From Sphingobacterium sp. B16(2022) (GTDB taxonomy: Bacteria > Bacteroidota > Bacteroidia > Sphingobacteriales > Sphingobacteriaceae), in contig NZ_JAAUVN010000001.1 of assembly GCF_012030425.1 (NCBI RefSeq), positions 1,984,001 through 2,048,000 of the forward strand: a DNA stretch of 64,000 nucleotides, read 5' to 3'. The translations under genes and the position numbers were made by a program. The notes under the pieces are model-generated. The model saw nothing but the letters and a program-made list of their open reading frames with translations, did not search any database and was not told the DNA's origin. Below are positions 25,415 to 34,510 of the stretch, piece after piece; position 1 is the first letter of the stretch; each line of letters begins with the position of its first letter.

Positions 25415-27620
25415 AATAAGGATTATTATTTATCGGAAACTCTATTTCTATACTTGTACCTTTTCCGGCACGGGAATAAATATGCATCTTCCCGCTTAAA
25501 AATTCGAGGCGAGACTGTACATTGTGAATTCCGGCTGATTTTTTTCCATCTGCAAGATGCGGATCAAAGCCCTTTCCATTATCTTCCACAGTGATCAGGA
25601 TATGATCATTGTGTTGCGACAGTTGCACTATAATCTGTGAAGCCTGAGCATGTTTCACCGCATTATTTACCAGCTCCTGGATTATTCTGTAGACGACTAT
25701 TTGTTTATCTTTTGAAAGGTCGGCTTCCAACTTTACAAATTGACTGGAAATCTCAAGCTCATCGTTACTCATGCGTTCAGCATATTCTTTAAGAGCTTCC
25801 TCCAAGCCATATTTATCCAATAGTTCAGGCATAAGGTTATGTGCAATGCGGCGCAACTCGACTACAGCAACATCGAGCTGATCTAAAGATTTATTCAGTG
25901 TATTTCTACTGGAATCATTCTCATTCAATAGCGTAAGACCGGATAAAGTGATTTTTGTCCCGGACAAAATACCGCCTAATCCATCATGAAGATCTCTGGC
26001 GATACGTGAACGTTCGGTTTCCTGCCCCTCTAACATGGAGACCAAAACCTGTAGGCTTTCTTTCTGTTTTAATGTTTTGAGATGCTGGCGATAAGCATAA
26101 TAGATCAACATGGCAGCTATGATAAATGTCAGGATAAGGAAAAAATAGACTGAATTTATTTTTGATTTGTATGCAAGTTCTTTTTGAGAAGTTTTAAGTT
26201 GTGCTGCCCGCTGCAGTATCTCAACACGTGAAAGTTTAAGTTCTTTACCTCTGTTATCTGCCTCTAGCTGGATAACTTCTATATGCTGACGCTGAATTTC
26301 TTCATTTAATTTTAAGTTTTCCAAATCCTGCAGCTGCGCCTTATTATGCGCATGCATCAACGAGATTTGTTGTTTTCTCTTTTCGGCTTCAAATCGCAGT
26401 CTTATCAACTGTTGTTGCTGTCTCTCTTTTTCAAACTGCGCTTCTAATCTGCGCCCCTGTTCCATTTTATTTGCATTGAAAACCTCTTCGTAGAGCTTAA
26501 CATATTGTTTATAGTAATGATAGGCTTCATGATACTGACCTTCTGTCTCATATACCTCTGCGAGCTTTTGATATAAGCTAAGGGCAATCGTATTTTCTAT
26601 TACAGTATCTTTCATGAGCGTGGCTAATGAAGCAAGGAGGTATTTTTTTGCGGTTTCTGTATCACCTTCTTTCATGCTATATTCTGCCATTATTCCATAA
26701 GCCGAAGCTACCTGAGCATATTGTTCTGTTTTTTGTCCAACTTCTAGTCCCTGTTGCGCATACTGGAGCGATTTTGTTTTATAGGACGCCGGATAATACT
26801 GTAAATACAGATTGGCTAGGTTAATTGCTGCAAAAGATAAGTCAGAGGGCACAGCCATTGTTGAGCTGTTCTTTTCATAGAATTTAATAGCTTGGAGGTA
26901 ATAACTTTCAGACTGGTTACGAAGATGCTCATTTTCGGGCTGATTGATGTACTGCTCCTGATAATTATATCCCATAGACATGTAAGCGTCAAAAATATCC
27001 ATGGGTCTATTTCTTAATTTAGCGACTTCCAGAGTAAGTTTAGCGTATTTTTCCTGTAAGTCATATGTTTTCCAGTTTGAATAGATCGATGATAGCTCCT
27101 TATAAATTGCAGTTTTTCTAGATATAACGATATCTGTCTGAGGGGCTTGATCGTAAAACACTAAAGCGTTCTGGAAGCATCGGATCGCCTGTTGCTCCTG
27201 ATTATTCCTCGCATGCATCCAACCCTCACAATACGACACATATCCTTTAATGCTCAGCTCTTTGGTTTTTTTTGCAAATATTTTAGCCTGCGCGAGATAT
27301 CTGTTAGCGGATGTATTATCTTCTAGTATCTTGCTGTTCATTGCGGCAATACCACACAGCTGTGCAGCGTATTGTCCATCAAGCTTTTTAGATGCTCTAG
27401 CTATATTTTTTTGCAGCAACTCCATCGCTTCCTTTTGCTGACCATTAAAAAAAAGTGCATGCGCATATTTGCCCGCCAACAGTAGCTGTTGCTCACTGCC
27501 TTCAGCGACCTGATGATATTCACTTGCAGCGGTTTCAACAGCACTCTGAGCACTAATCTTCCCGAAGAAAAACATCACTAAAATTAATACTAAATACTTC
27601 TTCACTGTACAGATTTTCAT
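25407..27620 (-). CDS. sensor histidine kinase with TPR-type sensor (HisKA_3)
   Basis: 737 residues from the ATG at 27620 (a frame to 27638 begins with TTG). After a signal sequence (ending ISAQ) comes a periplasmic array of helical TPR-like repeats (about 30-390), then a long coiled coil (about 385-480, rich in ERQQQQ and LQDLENLKLNEE), one membrane helix (about 485-505), the dimerisation/phosphotransfer segment RDLHDGLGG (His545) and a HATPase domain with NNAVKHA, DNGKGFD and GKGTSIEIEFP. This is the NarX/DesK-like class that pairs with LuxR-type regulators. The ligand is unknown; TPR sensors usually bind peptides or partner proteins. Confidence 0.93.
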   Translation of the reverse strand: MKICTVKKYLVLILVMFFFGKISAQSAVETAASEYHQVAEGSEQQLLLAGKYAHALFFNGQQKEAMELLQKNIARASKKLDGQYAAQLCGIAAMNSKILEDNTSANRYLAQAKIFAKKTKELSIKGYVSYCEGWMHARNNQEQQAIRCFQNALVFYDQAPQTDIVISRKTAIYKELSSIYSNWKTYDLQEKYAKLTLEVAKLRNRPMDIFDAYMSMGYNYQEQYINQPENEHLRNQSESYYLQAIKFYEKNSSTMAVPSDLSFAAINLANLYLQYYPASYKTKSLQYAQQGLEVGQKTEQYAQVASAYGIMAEYSMKEGDTETAKKYLLASLATLMKDTVIENTIALSLYQKLAEVYETEGQYHEAYHYYKQYVKLYEEVFNANKMEQGRRLEAQFEKERQQQQLIRLRFEAEKRKQQISLMHAHNKAQLQDLENLKLNEEIQRQHIEVIQLEADNRGKELKLSRVEILQRAAQLKTSQKELAYKSKINSVYFFLILTFIIAAMLIYYAYRQHLKTLKQKESLQVLVSMLEGQETERSRIARDLHDGLGGILSGTKITLSGLTLLNENDSSRNTLNKSLDQLDVAVVELRRIAHNLMPELLDKYGLEEALKEYAERMSNDELEISSQFVKLEADLSKDKQIVVYRIIQELVNNAVKHAQASQIIVQLSQHNDHILITVEDNGKGFDPHLADGKKSAGIHNVQSRLEFLSGKMHIYSRAGKGTSIEIEFPINNNPYYG

Positions 27621-27862
27621 GTTTGCTTTTGAAAGCAAGATTTAGGACAGGAACAACATCTTTTTATAATCATATTTTCTTTAACAATTTATAATTAAAC
27701 CAAAATATGAAAAGACTGTTGAAATGCACGTAAAAAGACAAAATAGTTAAACAATAATAAGATATTCCATTCGATTTGCTATAATTTTACAGCATCTTGT
27801 ACTTATTGATGTTTGAAGCGGCGAGAAAAATGCTGATATAGCTTCTGGCCCTTAAAATAAAA

Positions 27863-28366
27863 TTAACAAAGGAAGGTAATCACAGCTTGATTTTCTGCTA
27901 CCGCTAATTGCAAAAATTCTTTCAATTTTCGAAATTCCTGAATCAGATAATTTAGCGCTTCAGGATCTTCCCAAAATTCAGGATAAACACCTTCCTCATT
28001 CATTTTTTCGGCATCAAATCGATCTGATAAAGAGGATTCAGAGATGTCATTCACAGCTTCTAATAATTCTTCAGTCTGGGGTGACGTAAGGTATTTCGCA
28101 GGGCCATATCCCATATCCTGTTCCTCGTCAAGTATATTGGGGCCAAATATTAGCCATTGCAAAGGTGGGAGCACTATTTTATAATTATTTAAAGGTTCAC
28201 CTGTGACAACGTAAAACAAGCCATCCCAGCTTTTACCTATGTCTAATAGGTTTGTTTTTTCAGAATTAGAAGTAGAAAAAAGGTCATCTTCCAATAACTG
28301 GCTGTTATCAAGATAACGTAGTAAAGTACTTTGGTCTATCCGTAGATACTGTTGTATTATTCCCAT
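27863..28366 (-). CDS. DUF1877 (YfbM-like) family protein
   Basis: 167 residues. The N-terminus MGIIQQYLRI and the segment DIGKSWDGLFYVVTGEP are characteristic of DUF1877 proteins such as E. coli YfbM, whose function is not established. There is no signal peptide, so it is probably cytoplasmic. It is a single gene with a perfect 18-base palindrome directly before its start (28371-28388). Confidence 0.85.
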   Translation of the reverse strand: MGIIQQYLRIDQSTLLRYLDNSQLLEDDLFSTSNSEKTNLLDIGKSWDGLFYVVTGEPLNNYKIVLPPLQWLIFGPNILDEEQDMGYGPAKYLTSPQTEELLEAVNDISESSLSDRFDAEKMNEEGVYPEFWEDPEALNYLIQEFRKLKEFLQLAVAENQAVITFLC

Positions 28367-28370
28367 CCAA

Positions 28371-28388
28371 TAAAATTAGCTAATTTTA
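28371..28388. promoter_or_regulatory. 18-bp perfect palindrome at the DUF1877 start
   Basis: TAAAATTAGC plus TAATTTTA reads the same on both strands and ends four bases before the ATG of the DUF1877 gene. Its AT content makes chance possible; it could be an operator or a leader stem. Confidence 0.3.
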
Positions 28389-28557
28389 ATTTTATTCTAA
28401 AGCAAAGAATTTTGAGATTTCAACTTTATTTTGAATTTGACTAAAACTTAGTTAATAAGAAGATTGACAACCTGATCTTATCAACCTATTAAAAAAGGTG
28501 TATCGATGAAAAATAGTTATATATTTTATCAATATATTGTATCTTTCTAAAAAAAAT

Positions 28558-29694
28558 ATGAAGAAAACCAAACTACTTATTCTAAGCCTTTTTATTGCCA
28601 ATTTCAGTTATGCGCAAACCCCACTAATGGATAGCTTAATTCAAAAAAACTATTCCACCTTTAAAAAAAACAACAGCAGCGCATTCGAAGGGAAAGGATG
28701 GACTTCCCTTCAGGATGAAATAAACAAAAACAATTCTGTATTATTGGGCGAATACCATTTCACCAGTGAGATCCCTTACTTCACAAATGCGATTGTAAAT
28801 AGTATTAAGTTCGACAACTATTTTATGGAAATTGATCCCTATACAATCAATACCATATCAACAAAAATTAAATCCTTATCCCCTGCTGAACTGGATAAAT
28901 TCCGCAATGAAAACGGTTCTGCTTTATCTTTTTTACAAGGTGAGGCTGAGTTTGATTTGTATAAAAACATACTTCAACAGAACATCAAGATATATGGAAC
29001 TGAACAAATTAGTTTATTTTCAGACCAGTTACTCTTTTCTGAACTGAGTAAACAATCCAAAAATAATAAAGCAATAGAAATTTATAAGCAGATGATCGCT
29101 AATTCGGCTGCCTATGACACAAAAAACAACACCACATTCTATTTGTTCTCTGATGATTGTCGGGCTAAATTGGACGCACTGAGCGCTCTAAATTTATCAG
29201 CAAACGAAAAAGAGCAACTTGAAGCACTCAAATTAAGCAAAGAACTTTATTTAAATCGAATTCATCCTTTAAGAATTCAATACTTGAAACACTTGATTCT
29301 TGAAAAATTCCCTGAATGGAGAGACAAAAAGAATCTATTCAAATATGGTGCTAATCATATGCCTAAAGGAGAGAGTTTAATGGAAGTATTTGATATTGGA
29401 AACCTAGTGTATAATATTGAAGAGGCAAATTACCGCAAGTCATTGCATATTATGATTATCGGAAAGGGTGAAGGTGAAACATTGGCTGATTTAGACGAAT
29501 ATAAACCTTTCTTAACCGTTGTGAAAGATGACAATTGGTATACCTATGATTTAAGACCTCTGAAACAAGCTATTTCTAAAAAGAAGCTTAAAGTGGAGGA
29601 TTTGACGCTGGAAAGAATTATAAAAGGTTATGACTATCTGGTTTTCATTCCAAACCTAACTAAGACCCCAAAAACAGGTAAACAAAATCATTAA
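28558..29694 (+). CDS. exported protein resembling the erythromycin-esterase/Tiki fold
   Basis: 378 residues from the ATG at 28558; an upstream in-frame TTG is unlikely. Signal peptide ends SYAQ (residue 20). Residues about 60-70 read VLLGEYHFTSE and about 263-272 read YGANHMPKGE, the pattern of conserved Glu/His and N-H pairs in the EreA/ChaN/TraB (Tiki) clan. In that clan such residues bind metal or haem or cut peptides and lactones. The assignment to the clan is by motif pattern only. It stands 105 bases upstream of the TlpA-like gene in the same direction, so they may be expressed together. Confidence 0.6.
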   Translation: MKKTKLLILSLFIANFSYAQTPLMDSLIQKNYSTFKKNNSSAFEGKGWTSLQDEINKNNSVLLGEYHFTSEIPYFTNAIVNSIKFDNYFMEIDPYTINTISTKIKSLSPAELDKFRNENGSALSFLQGEAEFDLYKNILQQNIKIYGTEQISLFSDQLLFSELSKQSKNNKAIEIYKQMIANSAAYDTKNNTTFYLFSDDCRAKLDALSALNLSANEKEQLEALKLSKELYLNRIHPLRIQYLKHLILEKFPEWRDKKNLFKYGANHMPKGESLMEVFDIGNLVYNIEEANYRKSLHIMIIGKGEGETLADLDEYKPFLTVVKDDNWYTYDLRPLKQAISKKKLKVEDLTLERIIKGYDYLVFIPNLTKTPKTGKQNH

Positions 29695-29799
29695 ATAAGC
29701 TCAAAAGAAAACATACGCCACTAGAGTAATTAAAAATTACTTGGTAAATAACTACTTCAATTAATTTTCTTACATTAGAGTAATTTAACCAATTAACCG

Positions 29800-32001
29800 A
29801 TGAAGTACTTACTCTTAGTGGTCAGTTTGTGTGTACAAGTGGCTGTGGCACAAAAGAAGCCAACCGTTCATTATATCGTAAAAAAAAACAGCAATTACAA
29901 CCGAAATGCTGATGAAAAAACCTATTATATAGCATTAATAAAACTAAAGAAGGTAGCCAGCCAAGGTGATCTTATGGAATTGCGCGTAACTGGTTTTGAA
30001 AGTAAAAATGGAGACCGTATATTTTCTACTGAAGACCTGAACAAAGGGGAAAATTTCTTGACTTCGACTGCTGCGATTTCCAATATCTATGGTTTGACAA
30101 AACCTTTGCATTTTACAGTCAATAAGGGAGTAATAAGCATAGATACGCTGAAATGGAAGAATGAGATAAGACAGCAACTTACTGCATGGGAAATTAAAGA
30201 TGATATTGTTGAAAATGCCTTAACCAATACATTTTCAGAATACGGTAACCTGCTGCAATCTCTCTATTTTGCGGCATTATCATCTTCGGATGAAAATGCA
30301 TTGAAGAAATCTGATATCACAAAAAATGGTCTACTATACCATATGGTAAAACAGAATAAGTCTGAAATTGCCGTCAACTATTCGCAAAGCGACAGCTCTT
30401 CAACAACGGAAGGAAGTACCAGCTTTGATCCTAAAACCCACCTTGTACGAGATGAAAATCGAATAGCTAACTATTCATTTTTAGATGCGAATGGCAAAAA
30501 GATAAACGGCCACTCTTCCAGTTCAATAGAACGTGCGAGCAAATATACTGCAGCTGCGATTGAAAATGATTATTATGATATGCTCGTAAAAGGTAGCTAT
30601 TGGAGCAATGCAATAAATACAAATGATAAAACAGATAGTATTAAATTACAACGGTATATAGAGCTATACGAAGCGAAATATGCAGGAAATCGTGATTACG
30701 TTAAAAATAAACTGGGACATTTGCAAAGCTTTCGAGATAAGCAGTATTATGATGCTTTATCATCCATATCTCCAAAGTTGCTGGCCGGGACTTACCATCT
30801 GAGCAACAAAGTTTCATTCGATAATATCTCAGACAATGACTTTAAGGAAATCATACCACTCCTGAATGATAAGCAACTCTTCGAATATCTACAACAAACG
30901 CTAAGTCAATACATCATGTCTCTAAACAGTTCAGCTCTGCAAAAGCTCGATCTTATTGCCAATCAATTTAGCGAGAGAGAGCGAGTGGCGGCTAGACCAA
31001 TGTACTTATGGGCGAAGGCAATGCAGACTCAGAATATAGATAGCCTTAAGCAAATCCAAAATGAAGTGCTCGATATGGATAATGAGTACTGGAATCAAGG
31101 AAATGCCAGTCGGTATGCACTTTTGATTCAGAAGATCCTTTCTGAACATGGTAGATATGATGCACAGACGATGCAAATAATAATCGATAAAATTACAGCA
31201 CTATATGAAGATGAGGTAAATAAGAAACGTTTCCTACAAAAAGCTCATTTAGCTTATGCATATTATCTGGCGTATGAAAAGACACCAGTAGACCAAGAAG
31301 ATCACGCGCTCCTGTTTTTGGAAAAAGCGGCCTATTATTCTCCAAAAAATTCGGCTGAAAAGGAATATGGAACTTTTTATGACCGCGTCTTTTTAAAATC
31401 AAAAGAAAACTACAGTGACAATTATATGGTGTTATTAAGTAAGAGGGGTAAAAAGGATGTGGCTCTTCAAAACTATATACAAGAGTTTTTGAATAATCCG
31501 GCGAGTAGTTTTAAAAGCTTATCATCTTTTTATCGAGAAAATTATGCTGAGAGCAGTTTCAATGATTTTTTCAAGAAAGAGATTATTTCAAAACTTGCAG
31601 ATGCACCATCCTTTTTGCTAAAAGATATGCAGGATAAAGAATTCTCATCCGCACAATTGGCTGGAAAATGGACCGTCGTCGATTTTTGGGGTACCTGGTG
31701 TGGCCCTTGTGTTGCTGAAATGCCAAAACTAAACAAGTATTACCTGGAACTAAAGCAGGATAAAATGAGTAAAATTAATTTTATGAGCATTGCCTGCAAC
31801 GATACAAAAGAAAAAGTGCAACGCTTTTTAACGAACAATAATTATGAAATACCGGTACTGGTGTCCGATTCTAAAGTAGAACAAAATTATAAAGTCCGTG
31901 GATATCCAAGCAAATACATCCTAACACCAGAAGGGAAACTGATTCCTACAGAATTTGGATTTGACTGGGAAAGTTTAGTCTTGGAATTAAGTAAGCTATA
32001 A
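29800..32001 (+). CDS. exported protein with C-terminal TlpA-like thioredoxin domain
   Basis: 733 residues, signal peptide ending VAQ (about residue 18). Residues about 20-600 are a large, mostly helical region with no domain I recognise. Residues about 605-733 are a thioredoxin fold of the TlpA/ResA type with the redox motif WCGPC (Cys634, Cys637) and the cis-proline region RGYPSKYILTPEGK. The domain would reduce or isomerise disulfides in the periplasm. Such N-extended TlpA proteins are common in Bacteroidota, but the N-terminal part's role is unknown. The gene is followed by no terminator that I can see. Confidence 0.85.
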   Translation: MKYLLLVVSLCVQVAVAQKKPTVHYIVKKNSNYNRNADEKTYYIALIKLKKVASQGDLMELRVTGFESKNGDRIFSTEDLNKGENFLTSTAAISNIYGLTKPLHFTVNKGVISIDTLKWKNEIRQQLTAWEIKDDIVENALTNTFSEYGNLLQSLYFAALSSSDENALKKSDITKNGLLYHMVKQNKSEIAVNYSQSDSSSTTEGSTSFDPKTHLVRDENRIANYSFLDANGKKINGHSSSSIERASKYTAAAIENDYYDMLVKGSYWSNAINTNDKTDSIKLQRYIELYEAKYAGNRDYVKNKLGHLQSFRDKQYYDALSSISPKLLAGTYHLSNKVSFDNISDNDFKEIIPLLNDKQLFEYLQQTLSQYIMSLNSSALQKLDLIANQFSERERVAARPMYLWAKAMQTQNIDSLKQIQNEVLDMDNEYWNQGNASRYALLIQKILSEHGRYDAQTMQIIIDKITALYEDEVNKKRFLQKAHLAYAYYLAYEKTPVDQEDHALLFLEKAAYYSPKNSAEKEYGTFYDRVFLKSKENYSDNYMVLLSKRGKKDVALQNYIQEFLNNPASSFKSLSSFYRENYAESSFNDFFKKEIISKLADAPSFLLKDMQDKEFSSAQLAGKWTVVDFWGTWCGPCVAEMPKLNKYYLELKQDKMSKINFMSIACNDTKEKVQRFLTNNNYEIPVLVSDSKVEQNYKVRGYPSKYILTPEGKLIPTEFGFDWESLVLELSKL

Positions 32002-32202
32002 ACAGATGAAATAGGCTTATAGTTGTAATATTTAAAATGGCTATATACTTTAATACTCCTATTTCTTATTGTTGATTTCAATTCTAACGGACAAGTTAAA
32101 GCTAAGTGTAACTAAGTGGTGTTTTACCAAAGGAATATATTGGTTTAAACCACTTTATTGTGAGTAGTCTCCCTGTCTAAAAGACAACTTCAACTTGGAT
32201 TT

Positions 32203-33288
32203 TCATTTTTTGTTATTTTTTAGATGATTAATCATTTCGAAGACACCAAGTTGAGCTGATTCAGCGCCACTATTCACTAGTACAATATAACCTATTAGCT
32301 TTTTTCGGTCAATTTGTGAATAGGAAAAAAATGTTCCGTCCGACCCGGCGTGTTCTGAAATTTCTTCATCGTTTTTAGTGTAATTACCCCAGCCTAATGC
32401 GTATTCATCGCTTGCAGTATGAAGAAATTCATAAGTCCTAGATTTTAAAAAATTGTCTTGTCCAGCTAAACCTAGCAAATTTAGTTGGATGAATTTTGCA
32501 TAGTTTTCAATATTCATACTCAAATCTCCAGCAGGTTCAGCCATTTTTAAATTGTAATCATTATCAGAATAAATTGAGACAATCTTTCCATTTTCAGACC
32601 AATGTCCATAGGGCTGATTTTCGAAGTTTCTATTGGGCCAACCGAAAGCGACGTCAATATTTAATTCTTCACTAAGAAATATATTGATTAATTCTTCCCA
32701 AGATTTTCCACTAACTTTTTCAGCCATTAAAGTTGCAACACTATATCCTGCATTTGAATAGTTGTATTTATTACTATTATCGAATGGAGGAAGCGTTAAT
32801 ACATATTGGGAAAACTTTTCACGCATTTCCTGTTTATTTCCGGTAAATTTTGGAAGTTTTTGATATGCAGCTCCGCTTGTGAAAGGCTGTATATTCGCTT
32901 TATGAGCAAGCAGATCTGCTAATGTTATATGTTTATAATTTGTGTGTGATCCAACGATTAGGTCTGGAAAAAGGTCAAAGAATTTGGTGTTCCAATCAAT
33001 TTTTTCGCTTTCGACTAATTTTGCGATCACAAAACTTGTTATAGCTTTTGTATTTGAACCTAAATGAAAATAATCTGATAAGTTAGCATCCGATTTATCA
33101 TCTATTTCAGATATTTTATGATGTCCTAAAACCTTTTTAATGATAATGCTGTCTTTTGTAACGACAGCAAATGCCATTTCAGGAATGCTATCTCTTTCCA
33201 TAATTTTTCCCGCAATTTGGGTGAAATCTTGCCCATTCACTGAGATAGATAAAAATATTAATAATGAAAAAATGATTGTCTTAGGCAT
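32203..33288 (-). CDS. secreted serine hydrolase, beta-lactamase-like family
   Basis: 361 residues from the ATG at 33288 (the longer frame would use GTG at 33312). Signal peptide ends NGQ (residue 20). Motifs: SNTK at 78-81 (nucleophile Ser78 and Lys81), YSN in KYNYSNAGYS, and EHAGSDGTFF near 305 in place of HGG or KTG. It is a distant paralog of the 17905 gene, about 14 kb away. Substrate not predictable. A TATATTTG lies 26-33 bases upstream on the minus strand and fits a -7 element. Confidence 0.85.
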   Translation of the reverse strand: MPKTIIFSLLIFLSISVNGQDFTQIAGKIMERDSIPEMAFAVVTKDSIIIKKVLGHHKISEIDDKSDANLSDYFHLGSNTKAITSFVIAKLVESEKIDWNTKFFDLFPDLIVGSHTNYKHITLADLLAHKANIQPFTSGAAYQKLPKFTGNKQEMREKFSQYVLTLPPFDNSNKYNYSNAGYSVATLMAEKVSGKSWEELINIFLSEELNIDVAFGWPNRNFENQPYGHWSENGKIVSIYSDNDYNLKMAEPAGDLSMNIENYAKFIQLNLLGLAGQDNFLKSRTYEFLHTASDEYALGWGNYTKNDEEISEHAGSDGTFFSYSQIDRKKLIGYIVLVNSGAESAQLGVFEMINHLKNNKK

Positions 33289-33313
33289 TGATTTTATAAT
33301 TGGATGTAACACT

Positions 33314-33321
33314 CAAATATA
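33314..33321 (-). promoter_or_regulatory. candidate -7 element for the serine hydrolase
   Basis: The minus strand reads TATATTTG, a consensus -7 box, 26 bases upstream of the ATG at 33288. A -33 TTTG is not visible at the usual distance. Confidence 0.35.
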
Positions 33322-33538
33322 CTACATTTCTCCATACTTGATCTTGCACAGCTTTTGTTAAATTAGGGTTACATACCGAATAGATTTCGATCATTTGAAT
33401 TTGATATTTTAAATAACCTGAATAAGTCGCTAATTATACTTTTTACTTCTACTGCAGAAGTAAAGGAGTAGCTCTGCATTGAAAGCAACTCCTTCCTGAA
33501 AGATTTGCGTGCAGCTCGGCTAAAAATAAGAACAAACA

Positions 33539-33562
33539 AAGCCAAATCTCTCGATGTGGCTT
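33539..33562 (-). terminator. terminator after the NTF2-like gene
   Basis: Arms AAGCCAAATC and GATGTGGCTT (one mismatch) around TCTC, followed on the minus strand by a T-rich run. It lies 29 bases beyond the ancestral stop codon (33591) of the NTF2-like gene. A close copy occurs at 20471-20496. Confidence 0.6.
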
Positions 33563-33590
33563 CTACTAAACATATGTATTCAAACTTTAC

Positions 33591-34037
33591 TTACTTATAC
33601 GAGTTGATGGACTGGAATACTTTCCAGTTCCCTCCATCATTGACAAACGTGATTAAATCGATCTTGGTAAACCCTTCAAATTATTGGGTTACTTTTGCGA
33701 CCCTATAGTCACTGGATTGCTCAACGATTGTGGTGCTTGTTTTACAGTTCAGCTGCTCGCCTTTTTGCTTTTTCAAAAATGAAATTACTTCTGAACGGCT
33801 ATTGGTCTTATCTTCTGATGCATGAACTTTCTGTTTAAAATCTGAAGTGAAAAACTGCTCCACTCCTGCCGACTGCCCCTCTGTCATAACCGCTACGTAA
33901 TGATCAATCGCGAGATCTGCAGTTGATAGATTGACTACTGCTTTTTTAGAGTTATCTCCTACTGGTTTGGCTGCTGCAATAGTGAATGTTGATACTGCGA
34001 TCAAGGCTGCTGCGAATGTTTTTGCTACAGTGTTCAT
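33591..34037 (-). pseudogene. exported NTF2/lumazine-binding-like protein gene with an in-frame stop
   Basis: The open frame (34037-33681) encodes 118 residues with a signal peptide (ends AAAKP) and the start of an NTF2-like fold (ADLAIDHYVAVMTEGQ, VEQFFTSDFKQKV). It stops at TAA (33683-33681) after KVTQ, but the same frame continues for 29 residues (FEGFTKIDLITFVNDGGNW, KVFQSINSYK) to a second TAA at 33593-33591 and then a terminator. The continuation is the last part of the fold in this family, so the TAA is probably a CAA (Gln) changed by one C-to-T transition. The protein is either lost, shortened or made by readthrough. A consensus -7 TACTTTTG at 34135-34142 still fits an expressed gene. 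A related 3' remnant is at 20471-20570. Confidence 0.72.
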
Positions 34038-34134
34038 AATGTCTTTATATTATATTGTTATTAAGTTGCATCAGCCTCAAATACACCAACTCAAACCCTG
34101 ATGCCTGCTTTGCAGTTCTATTTGTTTGTTGATT

Positions 34135-34142
34135 CAAAAGTA
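34135..34142 (-). promoter_or_regulatory. candidate -7 element for the NTF2-like gene
   Basis: The minus strand reads TACTTTTG, a consensus -7 box. Transcription would start near 34128 and give a leader of about 90 bases that contains a 7-base hairpin (arms at 34068-34074 and 34098-34104). The -33 element is not evident. Confidence 0.4.
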
Positions 34143-34449
34143 GGGTGTAAATGGTACCTGCCCTATGGCAATTAAACTAAACAAACTAAAAAATCTGTGA
34201 ATGGTGGAAATGGCTAGGTAAATCTTTTTTTTGATTGGAAAGGATTGATCGTTATCACTATAAGATTAATAGGTTTCAATAATAACTTTTCCTAGCATCC
34301 TTTAAAATCAATACGACCATAGACTACAAATAGTAATCGAAACACATAAACATCTTATTTATATATAGTTGCCGCCTATCCAGATCGTCTCTCGATATTT
34401 TAGATAAAACTATATATATGAATTTTAGAATATGTTTAATAAAATATAT

Positions 34450-34467
34450 AAGTATACTATTATACTT
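34450..34467. promoter_or_regulatory. inverted repeat 1 upstream of the MarR/crt operon
   Basis: AAGTATA, CTAT, TATACTT: seven-base perfect arms with a four-base spacer, centred at 34458.5. Together with the second copy at 34483 it flanks the presumed promoter region of the operon. Operator function for the MarR protein is inferred. Confidence 0.55.
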
Positions 34468-34482
34468 TATTAAATAAATATT

Positions 34483-34498
34483 AGTATATTTATATACT
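34483..34498. promoter_or_regulatory. inverted repeat 2 upstream of the MarR/crt operon
   Basis: AGTATA, TTTA, TATACT: the same arms and spacer length as repeat 1, centred at 34490.5, exactly 32 bases (three helical turns) downstream and 12 bases before the ATG. The rest of the 34038-34510 gap is AT-rich with no other gene. Confidence 0.55.
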
Positions 34499-34510
34499 TT
34501 AAATATACAT

